A DNA stretch of 60,432 bases from Blattabacteriaceae bacterium (GTDB lineage: Bacteria > Bacteroidota > Bacteroidia > Flavobacteriales > Blattabacteriaceae), in NCBI GenBank assembly GCA_036390115.1, contig DASWCM010000006.1, positions 1 to 60,432 of the forward strand, read 5' to 3'. Shown here piece after piece: positions 1 to 11,481 of the stretch. Under the pieces are notes generated by a model, which had not been told where the DNA came from, made no database searches, and was given only the letters and a program-made list of their open reading frames with translations. The translations under genes and the position numbers were made by a program. Within the stretch, counting starts at the first letter, position 1; each line of letters starts with the position of its first letter.

Positions 1-141
1 TCTTTCTTAAGTTCTACTTGAAAAGGATTCGGATAACGGTGATATACCTCACCTATCGGATTTTCGTTAGCATCTAGAAAAATATGAGAAGATCCATAAA
101 ATACTTTCCTAGCAGAGTAATATGGCCTGAGCTCCTTAATG
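1..141 (-). repeat. Left copy of a 141-bp inverted terminal repeat carrying the 5' part of hisC
   Basis: Positions 1-141 are the exact reverse complement of 60292-60432; base 142 no longer matches 60291. Read on the minus strand the repeat encodes HisC from codon 6 onward (LRPYYSARKVFYG..., DANENP). The five N-terminal codons of hisC are not in this copy, and the upstream minus-strand sequence has an in-frame TAA just ahead, so this copy has no evident start. It lies head-to-head with ilvC, 27 bp before it. The repeat may continue beyond the window. It could be a real chromosomal inverted repeat or the shared k-mer at the ends of an assembly-graph contig. Confidence 0.9.
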
Positions 142-168
142 CCTTAAAAAGGATCAGAGATCATAATT

Positions 169-1215
169 ATGATAAAAATGAAAATAAAATTTGGCTCTAT
201 AGAAGAGAATATCATAACTAGAAAAGAATTTTCCTTGACTAAAGCCAAAGAAATATTGAAAAATGAAACCATATCTATTTTAGGATATGGGGTACAAGGC
301 CCAGGACAAGCACTTAATTTAAGAGATAATGGTCTATCTGTTATTATTGGGCAACGATGTAACTCCGTTTCTTGGGAAAAAGCCATACAAGATGGATGGG
401 TAGATGGAGAAACCTTATTTACTTTAGAAGAAGCAGCAGAAAAAGGGACTATATTAATGTTTTTATTGTCAGATGCTGGCCAAATTTCTACATGGCCAAA
501 AATTAAAAAATATTTAAAAAAAGGCAAATCCCTATATTTCTCTCATGGATTTGGTTTAACCTTTCAAGATCAAACTAACATTCTCCCCCCAAAAGATATT
601 GATATTTTCATGGTAGCTCCAAAGGGATCTGGAACTAGTGTAAGAAATCTTTTTCTTGATGGAAAAGGAATCAATGCTAGTTATGCTATTTATCAAGATT
701 ATAGTGGAAGAGCTTTAGAGAAAACTTTAGCAATAGGGATTTCCATAGGTTCTGGATACTTATTTGAGACAAGTTTTAAGAAGGAAGTGTATTCAGATTT
801 AACAGGGGAAAGAGGTACTTTAATGGGAGCCATTCAAGGAATTTTTGCTGCACAATATCAAGTACTGCGTGAAAATGGACATTCTCCTTCAGAAGCATTT
901 AATGAAACGGTGGAAGAGTTTACACAGAGTCTCGTTCCATTAATTGGAGAGAATGGAATGGATGGGATGTATGCAAATTGCTCTACAACTGCACAAAGAG
1001 GAGCTCTAGATTGGTGGAAAAAATTTAGAGATGTAACTTTGCCAATTTTTAAAGAGTTATACCAATCAGTTATAAATGGAAACGAAGCACAAAGAGTTAT
1101 AAAAGCCAATAGTATTCCTAATTATAGGAATCTTTTAAAGAAAGAATTAAAAGAACTAAGTGAAAGCGAATTATGGAAAACTGGATCTTTCTTATTACGG
1201 CTTAGACCCTATTAA
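169..1215 (+). CDS. ilvC: Ketol-acid reductoisomerase
   Basis: IlvC converts acetolactate or acetohydroxybutyrate with NADPH and Mg2+ to the dihydroxy acids of valine/isoleucine synthesis. The N-terminal Rossmann motif GYGVQGPGQ is near residues 40-48. The catalytic domain carries [12 protein letters not shown] and the [13 protein letters not shown] block, and the protein ends in LRLRP like Bacteroidetes homologues of about 347 residues. A second Met at position 178 (MKIKFG) fits the family start equally well. The gene stands alone in its direction: upstream is the inverted hisC fragment, and downstream its stop codon overlaps the rpoC stop by 4 bp. No ilvD, ilvB or ilvN is in the window. Confidence 0.96.
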   Translation: MIKMKIKFGSIEENIITRKEFSLTKAKEILKNETISILGYGVQGPGQALNLRDNGLSVIIGQRCNSVSWEKAIQDGWVDGETLFTLEEAAEKGTILMFLLSDAGQISTWPKIKKYLKKGKSLYFSHGFGLTFQDQTNILPPKDIDIFMVAPKGSGTSVRNLFLDGKGINASYAIYQDYSGRALEKTLAIGISIGSGYLFETSFKKEVYSDLTGERGTLMGAIQGIFAAQYQVLRENGHSPSEAFNETVEEFTQSLVPLIGENGMDGMYANCSTTAQRGALDWWKKFRDVTLPIFKELYQSVINGNEAQRVIKANSIPNYRNLLKKELKELSESELWKTGSFLLRLRPY

Positions 1216-4200
1216 GGGTAAATACCAGTTCCAGTAGGTGGTTTATTTCCCACAATAACATTCTCCTTTAGCCCCTTCAAATGATCAGTTTTGCAACGTA
1301 CCGCTGCTTCACATAAAACTTTTGTTGTTTCTTGAAAAGAAGCAGCAGAAATAAACGATTTCTTTTGTAAAGAAGCTCGGGTAACTCCTTGCAATATTGG
1401 TTTTGCCAATGCAAGCATTGCCCTTCTAGTTTTAAGAACCTTTTTCTTTTGTAGTATTAAATACTTATTTTCTTCTTGCAATTCATAATAGTAAATCAAC
1501 TGACCAACTTTAAATAATTCTGAATCTCCTGAATCTACAACAATTTTCATTTTTAAAATTTTTTCATTTTCTTCAATTAAATCATCCTTATATTCTATAC
1601 TTCCCTCGATAAATTTTGTATCCCCTGAATTTATAATTTCTACTTTCCGCATCATTTGTCGTACAATGATTTCAAAATGTTTGTCATTAATTTGAACCCC
1701 TTGTAATCGATATACCTCTTTAATTTCTTGTACTAAATATTTTTGAACGGCTCTAGATCCCAAAATCTTTAGAATATCATTTACAGAAATATCTCCATCT
1801 GATAAAGGATCTCCAGCTTTTACAGAGTCATTATTCTGAACCAAAATTTGTTTGGATAGTTTAATGATATATTTTTTTACTACTCCAGTATTAGATAAAA
1901 TCCTAATTTCTCTATATCCTTTATTGATTTCCCCAACCCTTACCAAGCCATCTATCTCAGAGATTACAGCTGAATTAGAAGGATTTCTAGCCTCAAACAT
2001 TTCTGATAAACGAGGGAATCCTCCTGTTATATCACTTAATTTAGAGGAAGTACTGGGAACTTTAACTAATATTTTACCTTGTTTAATTTTATCTCCATTG
2101 TTTACCTGTAGATGAGCACCTCTAGGTAAGTTATAAACTTTTAATTCTTCTCCTTTATCGCCTACAATTTTCAAAGATGGAATGATGTTTTTTTGGCTGA
2201 ATTCTGAAAATTCAGCAATTACTTTTTCTTTAAACCCAGTCTGTTCATCACATTCTACATTATAGGTCAATCCAGGTTCTATGCAATCATAAAATACCGT
2301 TCCAGATATTTCCGAAATAATAACTTCGTTATATGGATCCCAACTGCATATTTTTGTTCCTTTCTTGATTTGGTCTCCATGATTAACATATAAATTAGAT
2401 CCGTATGGAATATTATTGGACATAATCACTTCTCCATTTTTATCAATAATCCTTAACTCAGAGGAACGAGATATTACGACTAATTTTTTAGCCCCCGATT
2501 CCTTTTTATATTCTACAGTTTGAATATCTAAAAATTCCACAACACCTGCACCTCTTGCATAAATTTTAGAGGCTTCAGAAATATTTAAGACCGAACCTCC
2601 AACATGAAAGGTTCGCAATGTTAGTTGCGTTCCAGGTTCTCCAATAGACTGAGCGGCAATAACCCCAACTGATTCACCAACTTTTACAATTTCTCCATTA
2701 GAAAGATCGCACCCATAACATTTAGCGCATATTCCTTCTTTAGAATCACAAGTTAAAGGGGATCTTACATTAAGAGAGTCAATTCCAGATTTTTCTATTT
2801 TTAGAGCAGATTCTTCGCTAATAATTTCTCCAGAATAAACTAATAAAATATTCCTTTTAGGATCATAAACATCATTTAGTGAAATTCTACCTAAAATTCT
2901 AGAAGACAACGGTTCAATAATTTCCTCGTTTTTTTTTAAAGCGTAAATTTTTATACCCATTAGAGTATGGCAATCTTTTTCTTTAATTAGAACATCTTGA
3001 GCTACATCTACTAATTTACGGGTGATATATCCAGCTTCTGCTGTTTTTAAAGCGGTATCAGCTAATCCTTTTCTAGCTCCATGTGTTGAGATAAAGTATT
3101 CCCAAATTGACAAACCTCCTAAAAAATTTGATATAATGGGATTTTCTATAATTTCTCTATTTTTAGATCCACTTTTTTGAGGTTTAGTCATTAAACCTCG
3201 CATACCGAAAATTTGTCTAATCTGTTCAGTAGATCCTCTAGCCCCAGAATCAAGCATCATATAAACGTTATTAAATCCATGTTGATCCTCTTTCATTTTT
3301 TTTCTTACCCTCTCGGTCAGAATTGAGTTAGCATTACTCCAAACATCTATCACCTTATGATAACGTTCATTGTTTGAAATAAATCCCATGTTATAATTTT
3401 TTTTTATTTCATCTACTTTAGATAAGGCTTTTTTCATTATTTTCTCTTTATCTTCTGGAATAATGACATCTCCTAAACTAAAAGATAATCCTCCCTTAAA
3501 AGAATGATAAAAACCAAGTTCTTTAATTTCATCTAAAAATTTAGATGTGGTAGAAACATCAGTTCTCTTTAGAATTTTTCCTATTATATCTCGTAAAGAT
3601 TTCTTTGTCAACAATTCATTAACGAATCCTACGTTATTGGGAATGATTTTATTAAATAATACTCTTCCCGTAGTAGTTTCTACAAAATCTTTACAAACCT
3701 TAACTCTGATAGAAGCATGTAAATCGATTATTTTATTATCATAAGCAATTTGAACTTCTTCAGGTGAAGAAAATATCCAACCATTTCCTTTCAGTTTTCG
3801 TACAGACGGAGCTATTTTAGTCATAAAATAGAGACCCAAAATCATATCTTGAGAAGGAACCGTAATTGGGTCTCCATTCGATGGATTCAAAATATTCTGA
3901 GAAGATAGCATAATTAATTGAGCTTCTAATATAGCTCCAGGGGATAATGGTAAATGTACTGCCATTTGATCTCCATCAAAATCAGCATTAAAAGCTGCAC
4001 AAACTAAAGGATGCAGTAATATTGCCCTTCCTTCTAAAAGAAGGGGCTGGAACGCCTGAATCCCTAATCTGTGCAAAGTAGGAGCCCTATTAAGCAAAAC
4101 AGGATGTCCTTTTATGACATTTTCTAAAATTTCCCATATAAATGGTAATCTTTGATCTATAACTTTTTTTGCTGATTTTACTGTTTTAACGATTCCTCTT

Positions 4201-5387
4201 TCTATAATTTTACTAATTAGGAAAGGTTTATAAAGTTCTGCTGCAATTTCTTTGGGAAGTCCACATTCATGCAACTTAAGTTTAGGCCCAACGACAATAA
4301 CAGAACGAGCAGAATAATCTACACGCTTTCCTAAAAGATTTTGTCTAAATCTTCCTTGTTTTCCTTTCAAAGAATCCGAAATAGATTTAAAAGGTCTATT
4401 TGCTTCAGATTTCATAGAATAAACTTTCTTAGAATTATCGAAAAGTGCATCTGCAGCCTCCTGTAACATTCTTTTTTCGTTTCTAATAATCACTTCTGGA
4501 GCCTCCATTTCTATAAGACGTTTTAACCTATTGTTTCTAATTATTAAACGTCTATAAAGGTCAATTAAATCAGATGTTGCATAACGTCCACCTTCTAAAG
4601 GAAGAATAGGCCGTAAATCAGGTGGAATAACTACCACTTTTTCAATAACCATCCAAGATGGATCTGATCCTTTATTTTTTCCTTCAATAAAAGCTTCCAT
4701 AAGCTGCAAGCGTTTTAAGATTTCTTTACGACTACTTTCAGGTTTCTGATATATTTTACTACGCAGTTTTTGGTATATAGAGTCAATATCTAAACGAATT
4801 AGCAGATCTTTTAAAGATTCAGCTCCCATTTTAGCAATAAACTTTTCAGTATTGCCATCTTCTAAATATTTATTTTCTAGTGGTAAATTTTCTAAAATAG
4901 ATAAATATTCTTCTTCAGTTAGAAGATCTAAATATTTTACAGGGGTGCCATCAAGTCTTTTCGCAATTCCAGGATTTATGACCAAATAACGTTCATAATA
5001 TATGATCATATCTACCTTTTTTGAGGGCAGCCCAAGTAAATTTCCAATTTTGTTGGGCGAAGATCTGAAAAACCATATATGAACAACTGGAACAACTAAA
5101 TTAATGTGTCCAATTCGTTCCCTACGAACCTTATTTTCAGTAACTTCTACTCCACATCTCTCACAGGTAATTCCTTTAAATCTAATCCTTTTATACCTCC
5201 CGCAATAACATTCATAATTATTAATAGGCCCGAAAATTTTTTCGCAGAACAACCCTCCAATTTCAGGTTTATGAGTGCGATAATTAATAGTTTCAGGTTT
5301 AAGAACTTCACCATTGGATTCTTGTAAAATAGATTCTGTAGATGCGAGCCCAATAGTAATACTTCTGAATTTTTTATTTATTTTCAT
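1212..5387 (-). CDS. rpoC: RNA polymerase beta' subunit
   Basis: Catalytic subunit of RNA polymerase, 1391 residues from the chosen start. The N-terminal zinc-binding cysteines are present (CYCG followed by CERCG). The Mg-binding NADFDGD motif, the [20 protein letters not shown] bridge/trigger region and the second cysteine cluster ([14 protein letters not shown]) are intact. The start [13 protein letters not shown] overlaps the rpoB end by 14 bp; an upstream Met six codons earlier would overlap more. It is the last gene of the minus-strand tuf-to-rpoC block and converges on ilvC with a 4-bp stop-codon overlap, leaving no room for a terminator between them. Confidence 0.98.
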   Translation of the reverse strand: MKINKKFRSITIGLASTESILQESNGEVLKPETINYRTHKPEIGGLFCEKIFGPINNYECYCGRYKRIRFKGITCERCGVEVTENKVRRERIGHINLVVPVVHIWFFRSSPNKIGNLLGLPSKKVDMIIYYERYLVINPGIAKRLDGTPVKYLDLLTEEEYLSILENLPLENKYLEDGNTEKFIAKMGAESLKDLLIRLDIDSIYQKLRSKIYQKPESSRKEILKRLQLMEAFIEGKNKGSDPSWMVIEKVVVIPPDLRPILPLEGGRYATSDLIDLYRRLIIRNNRLKRLIEMEAPEVIIRNEKRMLQEAADALFDNSKKVYSMKSEANRPFKSISDSLKGKQGRFRQNLLGKRVDYSARSVIVVGPKLKLHECGLPKEIAAELYKPFLISKIIERGIVKTVKSAKKVIDQRLPFIWEILENVIKGHPVLLNRAPTLHRLGIQAFQPLLLEGRAILLHPLVCAAFNADFDGDQMAVHLPLSPGAILEAQLIMLSSQNILNPSNGDPITVPSQDMILGLYFMTKIAPSVRKLKGNGWIFSSPEEVQIAYDNKIIDLHASIRVKVCKDFVETTTGRVLFNKIIPNNVGFVNELLTKKSLRDIIGKILKRTDVSTTSKFLDEIKELGFYHSFKGGLSFSLGDVIIPEDKEKIMKKALSKVDEIKKNYNMGFISNNERYHKVIDVWSNANSILTERVRKKMKEDQHGFNNVYMMLDSGARGSTEQIRQIFGMRGLMTKPQKSGSKNREIIENPIISNFLGGLSIWEYFISTHGARKGLADTALKTAEAGYITRKLVDVAQDVLIKEKDCHTLMGIKIYALKKNEEIIEPLSSRILGRISLNDVYDPKRNILLVYSGEIISEESALKIEKSGIDSLNVRSPLTCDSKEGICAKCYGCDLSNGEIVKVGESVGVIAAQSIGEPGTQLTLRTFHVGGSVLNISEASKIYARGAGVVEFLDIQTVEYKKESGAKKLVVISRSSELRIIDKNGEVIMSNNIPYGSNLYVNHGDQIKKGTKICSWDPYNEVIISEISGTVFYDCIEPGLTYNVECDEQTGFKEKVIAEFSEFSQKNIIPSLKIVGDKGEELKVYNLPRGAHLQVNNGDKIKQGKILVKVPSTSSKLSDITGGFPRLSEMFEARNPSNSAVISEIDGLVRVGEINKGYREIRILSNTGVVKKYIIKLSKQILVQNNDSVKAGDPLSDGDISVNDILKILGSRAVQKYLVQEIKEVYRLQGVQINDKHFEIIVRQMMRKVEIINSGDTKFIEGSIEYKDDLIEENEKILKMKIVVDSGDSELFKVGQLIYYYELQEENKYLILQKKKVLKTRRAMLALAKPILQGVTRASLQKKSFISAASFQETTKVLCEAAVRCKTDHLKGLKENVIVGNKPPTGTGIYP

Positions 5388-8300
5388 CTTCGTCAAAAGA
5401 AACATTAAAACCTAATCCTTTAAGCTCATTACATACTACTTTAAAAGATTCAGGAATACCTGGGTCTGGAATTTCTTCACCTTTAACAATAGATTCATAA
5501 GTCTTTGAACGACCAGGAATATCATCCGATTTAACTGTAAGCATTTCGTGTAAAATATTACTAGCTCCAAAAGCTTCAAGAGCCCAAACTTCCATTTCAC
5601 CAAATCTCTGTCCTCCTAATTGAGCTTTTCCACCCAAAGGTTGCTGGGTAATAAGGGAATAAGGTCCAATTGACCTTGCGTGCATTTTATCATCCACCAT
5701 ATGACCAAGTTTAAGCATGTAAATAACCCCAACAGTTATAGTTTGGTCAAATCTTTCTCCAGTTTCTCCATCAAAAAGATGAACTTTTCCCAAACGTGGA
5801 ATTCCTGCTTGATCTGTACATTTATTAATTTTCTCCAGGTTAGCTCCTTCGAAAATAGGAGAAGAAAACTTTATTCCTAATTTATCTCCTGCCCATCCTA
5901 AAATAGTTTCATATATTTGCCCTATATTCATTCTAGATGGAACTCCTAACGGGTTTAAAACCATGTCAACCTTACTGCCATCTTCTAAGAAAGGCATATC
6001 TTCATCTCGAACAATATAAGCAACCACCCCTTTGTTCCCATGCCTTCCTGACATTTTATCCCCTACTTTCAATTTTCTCTTTTTAGCAATAGAAATTTTA
6101 GCAACTTCTCTAATTCCAGAAGGTAATTCATCCCCTAAAATAATAGAAATTTTTTCCTTTTTAAAATTTTTGTGCAAATCTATCATTTTTATTCTGTAAT
6201 TATGCAAAATTTTTTCTATTAGTGAATTTTTCTTTTCATCAAATGTCCAATTTTCCTTTATGGACGAATATTCCTGTATACTATTTAATAGATCTTGGGA
6301 AAAGTTTTTTCCAAATGGAAAGATTTCTTTTCCTCTTTCAAATAACTCGGAAACTCCTTGAGAAATTTCATTATTCACTAAAACTAAAAGTTTTTGAATG
6401 AGTTTATCTCTCAATTTAGAGAAATAATTTTTATATTTTATTTCAATATTTTTTACTTCTTTTTTCTCCCAATCAATAGATTTATTATTTGGATTTTTAC
6501 TATAAAAAAGTTTGGTATCAATTACCACTCCATCTAGAGTTTGGTCTGCTCTTAAAGAAGTATCTTTAACAGATACGGACTTTTCTCCGAAAATTATTCT
6601 AAGAAGTTTTCTTTCTGGGGAAGAAGAATAATCAGATCCTATTTTAGGGGTTATCTTTCCAACCAGAATATAACCTGGTTTTACTTCAGCGCCAATTCGT
6701 ATAATTCCATTTTCATCTAGATTTTTTATCATATATTCGTGTACATTAGGCAGGTAACTGGTGAATTCTTCCATTCCAGATCTAGTATCTCTTAATTCTA
6801 AGGAATATTCCTCAATATGAATTGACGTAAACCAATCTTCCCTAACTACCTTTTCAGAAATTACGATAGCATCTTCAAAATTATATCCTTTAAAAGGCAT
6901 GAAAGCCACTTTTAAATTCCGACCTAAAGCTAATTCTTTCTTATCAGTGGAATATCCACTACAAAGTATTTCTCCTTTTTTTACTTTCATTCCACTCTTA
7001 ACTAAAGGTTTTATCGTTATACAAGTATTTTGATTAGTTTTTCTAAATTTAATGAGGTTATATATTTTTACTTCTGGATCTGGATCAAAAAGTACGAATT
7101 TTTCTTCTTCACTTTGTTCATAACGAATGTGAATTTGATTTGCGTCAACATATTCAATAATTCCATCTTTTTCAGCCCTAATAAACACACGAGAATCTTT
7201 GACCACATCTTTTTCTATTCCAGTTCCAACAATAGGGGCTTTAGGTTTTAACAAAGGAACGGCTTGTCTCATCATATTAGATCCCATTAAAGCTCTATTA
7301 GCATCATTGTGTTCAATAAATGGAATAAGTGAAGCTGATATTGAAGCAATTTGATTTGAAGCAATATCCATGTAATTTACCTCTTCTGGTTTTACTTTAA
7401 TAAAATCCCCATTTTTTCTAGAAAAAACTATATCAGAAGTAATACAACCATAAGAATTTATCGGAGTCTTTACTTGAGCAATTACTTTTCCGTATTCTTC
7501 TTCAGCTTCCAAGGAAGCTGGTTTTTCCAAAAAATTTACTTTTCCATCTACAACCCTCCAATATAGAGTTTCTATAAATCCCATGTCATTGACTTTAGCG
7601 AAAGTAGAAAGGGAGGATATTAGCCCTATATTTGGTCCTTCAGGACTCTCTATTGGGCATAAACGTGCATACTGAGAGTAGTTAACGTCCCTGACTTCAA
7701 ACCCAGCTCGTTCTCTAGATAATCCTCCAGGGCCTAGAGAGGATAATCTTCTTTTATGAGTCATCTCAGATAGAATATTAGTTTGATCCATTAACTGAGA
7801 AAGTGGATTGGTTCCAAAAAAAGCGTTAATTTTCGACGAAAAAATTTTAGGATTGATTAGCTCTGTGGGAGTAAACCCCTCCTTATCTAGAAGATTCATT
7901 TTTTCTCTAATTCCTATTGTGCTTATAGGAAGCACAATCCTAAATAAATGATCAAGTTGTTCCCCTGTAGTTCTTACTCTCCGATTAGAAAGATGATCTA
8001 CATCATCTATTTCTCTTTTAGAGTTAAATAAATCATTTAAATAATGGATTATGGCAATAATATCCTCTTTTGTAAGAATATGGCAATTTCGATCAATATT
8101 TACCTTTAAACGTCTATTTAGCCTATCTCTTCCAACAGCTCCTAAAGAATATCTTGAAAAGAAAAGCTTTTCTATAACACTAAGAGCAGTTTCTTCATCC
8201 GTAGGTTCAGAGTTCTTTAACTGCTTATATAAGTATTTCAAAGCTTCTTTTTTAGAAGAAGTCTGATCTCTTTGAAGAGTATTATAAATTATAGAATAAT

Positions 8301-9210
8301 CCTTTTTATCTACTCTATATAGAATAACGCTACTAATCCCCATTTCTAGAATTTTATCAATATGTTCTTGTTCTATTAGAGTATTTCTCTCCAAAATTAT
8401 TTCATTGCGCTCTACATAAAATAACTCTCCAGTATCTTCGGAAACAAAAGACTCATACCAGGTTTTCAATAGACGAGAAGCAAGAATTCTATTAAGAATT
8501 TTATGAATATTCGAATTGGTTATTTGGAAATTTTCAGCTAAATGAAATAACTCCAATATGTCTTTATCTTTTTCATATCCAAATGAACGTAAAAGTGTTG
8601 TAATAGGGAGTTTTTTCTTTCTATCAATATAAGCATATAGAACGTTATTAATGTCAGTAGAAAATTCTATCCATAATCCCTTTAATGGAATAACCCTTGC
8701 AGTATATAACTGTTTTCCATTTGAATGATAAGATTTTCCAAAAAAAATTCCTGGAGAACGATGTAGTTGTGAAACAATAATTCTTTCAGATCCGTTAAAA
8801 ATAAAAGATCCAGTTGGTGTCATGTAGGGAAAGGTTCCTACATAAACTTCCTGACAAATTGTTTCGAAATATTTTTCAATATCCGTACGGTATAATTTTA
8901 GCTTAGCTTTTAATGATACACTGTATGTAATCCCTCTTTCAATACACTCTTTTATAGAAAATAGAGGAGGATCTATAGAATAATCTAAAAATTCCAAAAC
9001 GTAATTATTTTTTCTATCCGAAATAGGAAAAATTTCCGTAAATACTTTATACAAAACTTCATTTTTCCTATTTAAGGGGGTAGGATTTAATTGGAACAAT
9101 TTTTGGTATGATTCCAGCTTAATCCTAAGAAAGTCTGGATATTCTACGTTTTTTTTTACTGAAGAGAAACTACTCCTTTCCATATTATTTTTTCTAAAAA
9201 TGTTTTTCAT
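5374..9210 (-). CDS. rpoB: RNA polymerase beta subunit
   Basis: Second-largest RNA polymerase subunit, 1278 residues. Recognisable landmarks include [20 protein letters not shown] and [20 protein letters not shown] (fork loop and rifampicin region), [24 protein letters not shown], and the C-terminal MDDK-type segment beginning [19 protein letters not shown]. Length is close to that of other flavobacterial RpoB. It starts 2 bp after the rplL stop and overlaps rpoC by 14 bp. No truncation is seen. Confidence 0.98.
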   Translation of the reverse strand: MKNIFRKNNMERSSFSSVKKNVEYPDFLRIKLESYQKLFQLNPTPLNRKNEVLYKVFTEIFPISDRKNNYVLEFLDYSIDPPLFSIKECIERGITYSVSLKAKLKLYRTDIEKYFETICQEVYVGTFPYMTPTGSFIFNGSERIIVSQLHRSPGIFFGKSYHSNGKQLYTARVIPLKGLWIEFSTDINNVLYAYIDRKKKLPITTLLRSFGYEKDKDILELFHLAENFQITNSNIHKILNRILASRLLKTWYESFVSEDTGELFYVERNEIILERNTLIEQEHIDKILEMGISSVILYRVDKKDYSIIYNTLQRDQTSSKKEALKYLYKQLKNSEPTDEETALSVIEKLFFSRYSLGAVGRDRLNRRLKVNIDRNCHILTKEDIIAIIHYLNDLFNSKREIDDVDHLSNRRVRTTGEQLDHLFRIVLPISTIGIREKMNLLDKEGFTPTELINPKIFSSKINAFFGTNPLSQLMDQTNILSEMTHKRRLSSLGPGGLSRERAGFEVRDVNYSQYARLCPIESPEGPNIGLISSLSTFAKVNDMGFIETLYWRVVDGKVNFLEKPASLEAEEEYGKVIAQVKTPINSYGCITSDIVFSRKNGDFIKVKPEEVNYMDIASNQIASISASLIPFIEHNDANRALMGSNMMRQAVPLLKPKAPIVGTGIEKDVVKDSRVFIRAEKDGIIEYVDANQIHIRYEQSEEEKFVLFDPDPEVKIYNLIKFRKTNQNTCITIKPLVKSGMKVKKGEILCSGYSTDKKELALGRNLKVAFMPFKGYNFEDAIVISEKVVREDWFTSIHIEEYSLELRDTRSGMEEFTSYLPNVHEYMIKNLDENGIIRIGAEVKPGYILVGKITPKIGSDYSSSPERKLLRIIFGEKSVSVKDTSLRADQTLDGVVIDTKLFYSKNPNNKSIDWEKKEVKNIEIKYKNYFSKLRDKLIQKLLVLVNNEISQGVSELFERGKEIFPFGKNFSQDLLNSIQEYSSIKENWTFDEKKNSLIEKILHNYRIKMIDLHKNFKKEKISIILGDELPSGIREVAKISIAKKRKLKVGDKMSGRHGNKGVVAYIVRDEDMPFLEDGSKVDMVLNPLGVPSRMNIGQIYETILGWAGDKLGIKFSSPIFEGANLEKINKCTDQAGIPRLGKVHLFDGETGERFDQTITVGVIYMLKLGHMVDDKMHARSIGPYSLITQQPLGGKAQLGGQRFGEMEVWALEAFGASNILHEMLTVKSDDIPGRSKTYESIVKGEEIPDPGIPESFKVVCNELKGLGFNVSFDEDENK

Positions 9211-9212
9211 AA

Positions 9213-9590
9213 TTATAGGAATAATACTTCAGCTCCAGCTTCTTCAAGCTTCTTTTTTATTTTTTCAGCTTCTTCTTTGCCTACGTCATTTTTGACAACT
9301 CCATTTGGAGCAGATTCCACTAAATCCTTAGATTCTGTTAGGGTTTTTCCAGTAATTTCTTTAACTAATTTTATCAATTTTAGCTTGGAAACCCCAATTG
9401 ATTTAATTACTATATCGAAAACAGATTTTTCCACCACTTTTTGGTCAACTTTTTTTTCTGAGGAAGTTCCTGGAAAAACGTAGTTTGCAGGTTCAATCCC
9501 ATATTTTTTTTTTAAAAAATTGATCAATTCATTTACCTCTTTTACGGTTAAATTTACTAATTTTTCTGCTAATTTATCTATTTCTTCCAT
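9213..9590 (-). CDS. rplL: 50S ribosomal protein L7/L12
   Basis: Stalk protein that recruits translation factors, 125 residues. It has the N-terminal dimerisation helix (EKLVNLTVKEVNELINFL), a short hinge that is poor in alanine compared with free-living relatives, and the globular C-terminal domain with VKEITGKTLTESKDLVES and KKKLEEAGAEVLFL. It sits 3 bp after rplJ, its binding partner on the 50S subunit, and 2 bp before rpoB. Confidence 0.96.
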   Translation of the reverse strand: MEEIDKLAEKLVNLTVKEVNELINFLKKKYGIEPANYVFPGTSSEKKVDQKVVEKSVFDIVIKSIGVSKLKLIKLVKEITGKTLTESKDLVESAPNGVVKNDVGKEEAEKIKKKLEEAGAEVLFL

Positions 9591-9593
9591 TAT

Positions 9594-10097
9594 TTAATTT
9601 TTTAAACTAAATGTGCTATCTAGAAAATGAAGAATACGAGATACTCCAGATTGTAGGATAGAAAGTAAGCTTTTTAAAGGGGTTTGTAAAAAATGAAGGG
9701 CTTCTTTGAGTAATTCCTCCCTGGATTTAATGTTAGCCAATACTTCAAAATTTTCATCTCCAATAAAAAAGGATTCCTCCACATACGCCCCTTTTAAAAA
9801 AAGTTTGGTACGAAAATTTTTCATTATTCTTATTGTTTTATTCCCAGGTTCAGCCGTAATCAAAGCTGTTCCTCCCTTAAGTAGATTATAAAACGGATGA
9901 AAATTTTTTTTCATCGCTTTTTTTAGTAAGGTATTTTTTACGAACTGTATCTTTCCTTGAGCCTCAAGTAAGCTTTTTCTTAAATGAAAAACTTCTTTAG
10001 CATTTAATCCAGAAATATCTACCAGATAAATAGATTTTTTTTCAGAAAAAATCGTTTCCAACGATTCTATTAACTCTTTTTTTTTCTTTCTTGTCAT
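9594..10097 (-). CDS. rplJ: 50S ribosomal protein L10
   Basis: L10 anchors L7/L12 dimers to the ribosome. The 167-residue product has the N-terminal rRNA-binding half (YLVDISGLNAKEVFHLRKSL, VKNTLLKKAMKK) and a divergent C-terminal half ending in a helix for L12 binding. The context (rplK-rplA-rplJ-rplL) supports the call. It overlaps the rplA stop by one base. Confidence 0.93.
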   Translation of the reverse strand: MTRKKKKELIESLETIFSEKKSIYLVDISGLNAKEVFHLRKSLLEAQGKIQFVKNTLLKKAMKKNFHPFYNLLKGGTALITAEPGNKTIRIMKNFRTKLFLKGAYVEESFFIGDENFEVLANIKSREELLKEALHFLQTPLKSLLSILQSGVSRILHFLDSTFSLKN

Positions 10098-10765
10098 TAT
10101 ATCTTTTTTGGATCTATCGATATTCCTGGCCCCATCGTATTTGATAAATAAATACTCTTTATGGGTTTCAAACTATTTAAAGTGTGAATTAATGCTTGCG
10201 CATTCTCTTGAATTTCTTTAGGAGAAAAAGAAACTTTTCCAATGCTTGCATTAACTATTCCATATCTATCTGATAGGAAATCTATTTTTCCAGATTTTAT
10301 TTCTCTAATAGCCTTTCCAGGATAAAGTGTCACAGTTCCTGACTTAGTATTTGGCATTAACCCCCTAGGTCCAAGAATTCGCCCCAATATTCCTAACTTG
10401 GGCATAAGGGATGGAACTGTGACAATTATATCGAAATCTACCCATCCTTCTCTAATTTTAGAGAGGTATTCTTCTAAACCTACATAATCAGCTCCAGATT
10501 CTTTAGCTTCCTTGTTTTTTTCTGGAGGAACCAAGGCTAATATAACTATTCTCTTTCCTTTGCCATTGGGTAAAAAAACAACTCCACTAATCATATGATT
10601 AGTTTTTTTTGTATCAAAAACTAAACGAACGGATAGATCGACTGAAGCATTAAATCTCACAAAAGACGTTTTTTTAACTAATTTAGATGCTTCTTCAAGA
10701 TTATATTGCTTATAAAAATCTATCTTTTTACGGATTTCCTTTTGCTTTTTAGATATCTTTTTCAC
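10097..10765 (-). CDS. rplA: 50S ribosomal protein L1
   Basis: L1 stalk protein, 222 residues. Visible family blocks are VDLSVRLVFDTKKTNHMISG, GADYVGLEEYL, and GRILGPRGLMPNTKSGTV, the 23S rRNA-binding signature. The C-terminal TMGPGISIDPKKI is typical. It lies between rplK (3 bp away) and rplJ (1-bp overlap). In other bacteria L1 represses this operon by binding its mRNA; I did not identify such a site here. Confidence 0.97.
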   Translation of the reverse strand: MKKISKKQKEIRKKIDFYKQYNLEEASKLVKKTSFVRFNASVDLSVRLVFDTKKTNHMISGVVFLPNGKGKRIVILALVPPEKNKEAKESGADYVGLEEYLSKIREGWVDFDIIVTVPSLMPKLGILGRILGPRGLMPNTKSGTVTLYPGKAIREIKSGKIDFLSDRYGIVNASIGKVSFSPKEIQENAQALIHTLNSLKPIKSIYLSNTMGPGISIDPKKI

Positions 10766-10768
10766 GTT

Positions 10769-11197
10769 TTAGTTTATATCAATCCCCATGGATCTAGCTG
10801 TACCTTTTATCATAGACATAGCTGATTTAAGTGTAAAACAATTTAAATCAGACATTTTTATTTCTGCAATTTTTTTTACTTTATTCCAGTCAATTTCCCC
10901 TATTTTAAACCTATTAGGCTCTTTAGAGCCTTTCTTAAGTTTTACTGCTTCTTTTAGAAGCAGTGATACTGGAGGTTTTTTTATTACAAAATCAAAAGAT
11001 TTATCATCATAAATAAAAATTACGACAGGACATATTTGTCCTTTTCTCTCTTTAGTACGACAATTGAATTGTTTACAAAATTCCATTATATTCACTCCAG
11101 AACTTCCCAAAATAGGCCCAACTGGAGGAGAAGGATTCGCTGATCCTCCAATTATTTTTTCTATCCTAAGCCTTTTTATTACTTTTTTAAAAGTCAT
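10769..11197 (-). CDS. rplK: 50S ribosomal protein L11
   Basis: L11 binds the GTPase-associated region of 23S rRNA. The 142-residue product has the proline-rich N-terminal signature [20 protein letters not shown] and the C-terminal [16 protein letters not shown]. It follows secE after only 5 bp, where nusG would normally lie. The coding sequence contains two adjacent strong hairpins (10916-10931 and 10944-10964). Confidence 0.96.
   Translation of the reverse strand: MTFKKVIKRLRIEKIIGGSANPSPPVGPILGSSGVNIMEFCKQFNCRTKERKGQICPVVIFIYDDKSFDFVIKKPPVSLLLKEAVKLKKGSKEPNRFKIGEIDWNKVKKIAEIKMSDLNCFTLKSAMSMIKGTARSMGIDIN
10916..10964. other. Two adjacent perfect hairpins inside rplK
   Basis: The first has 7-bp arms AGGCTCT/AGAGCCT with a 2-nt loop (10916-10931). 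The second has 8-bp arms ACTGCTTC/GAAGCAGT with a 5-nt loop (10944-10964). They are 12 bp apart and inside coding sequence. A structural or regulatory role in the mRNA is only a possibility. Confidence 0.4.
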
Positions 11198-11202
11198 TTT
11201 TG

Positions 11203-11385
11203 TTAAAAAAGTTTTTGGAGAATCCAGATAAATATTTCATCTATAAAATGTAAGATAAAAGAGAAAAAAATTGTATAAATAGATATTTTTAAAACAAAAT
11301 AATATAATTTATTCCATTTTGGCAAAGTTACATTTTCGATGAATTCTTCATATATTCCTAATATGAAGTTTTTTATTTTTCTCAT
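11203..11385 (-). CDS. secE: Preprotein translocase subunit SecE
   Basis: SecE clamps SecY in the inner-membrane translocon. The chosen start ([15 protein letters not shown]) gives 60 residues with a short amphipathic N-terminus, the conserved VTLPKW segment and one hydrophobic membrane span. Upstream in-frame Met codons would run into tRNA-Trp and are rejected. Position between tRNA-Trp and rplK is the standard place for secE. The usual next gene nusG is absent. Confidence 0.92.
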   Translation of the reverse strand: MRKIKNFILGIYEEFIENVTLPKWNKLYYFVLKISIYTIFFSFILHFIDEIFIWILQKLF

Positions 11386-11402
11386 AAAAGATGGAATAAA
11401 TG

Positions 11403-11475
11403 CACGGGTGGCAAGATTCGAACTTACGTTTTCCAGTTTTGGAGACTGGAGCTTTACCAACTAAGCTACACCCGT
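11403..11475 (-). tRNA. tRNA-Trp (anticodon CCA)
   Basis: A minus-strand cloverleaf with 7-bp acceptor ACGGGTG/CACCCGT, anticodon loop CTCCAAA and T-loop TTCGAAT; the discriminator is G. CA follows directly in the genome. It lies between tuf and secE, the usual order in many bacteria. Confidence 0.95.
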
Positions 11476-11481
11476 TATTAA

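Noticed and set aside
144-527. 127-codon minus-strand frame inside ilvC
   Set aside because: Antisense shadow of the well-supported ilvC; low-complexity composition and no recognisable motif.
11386-11460. N-terminal extension of secE
   Set aside because: The upstream Met would place coding sequence inside tRNA-Trp; the family start is at MRKIKNFI.
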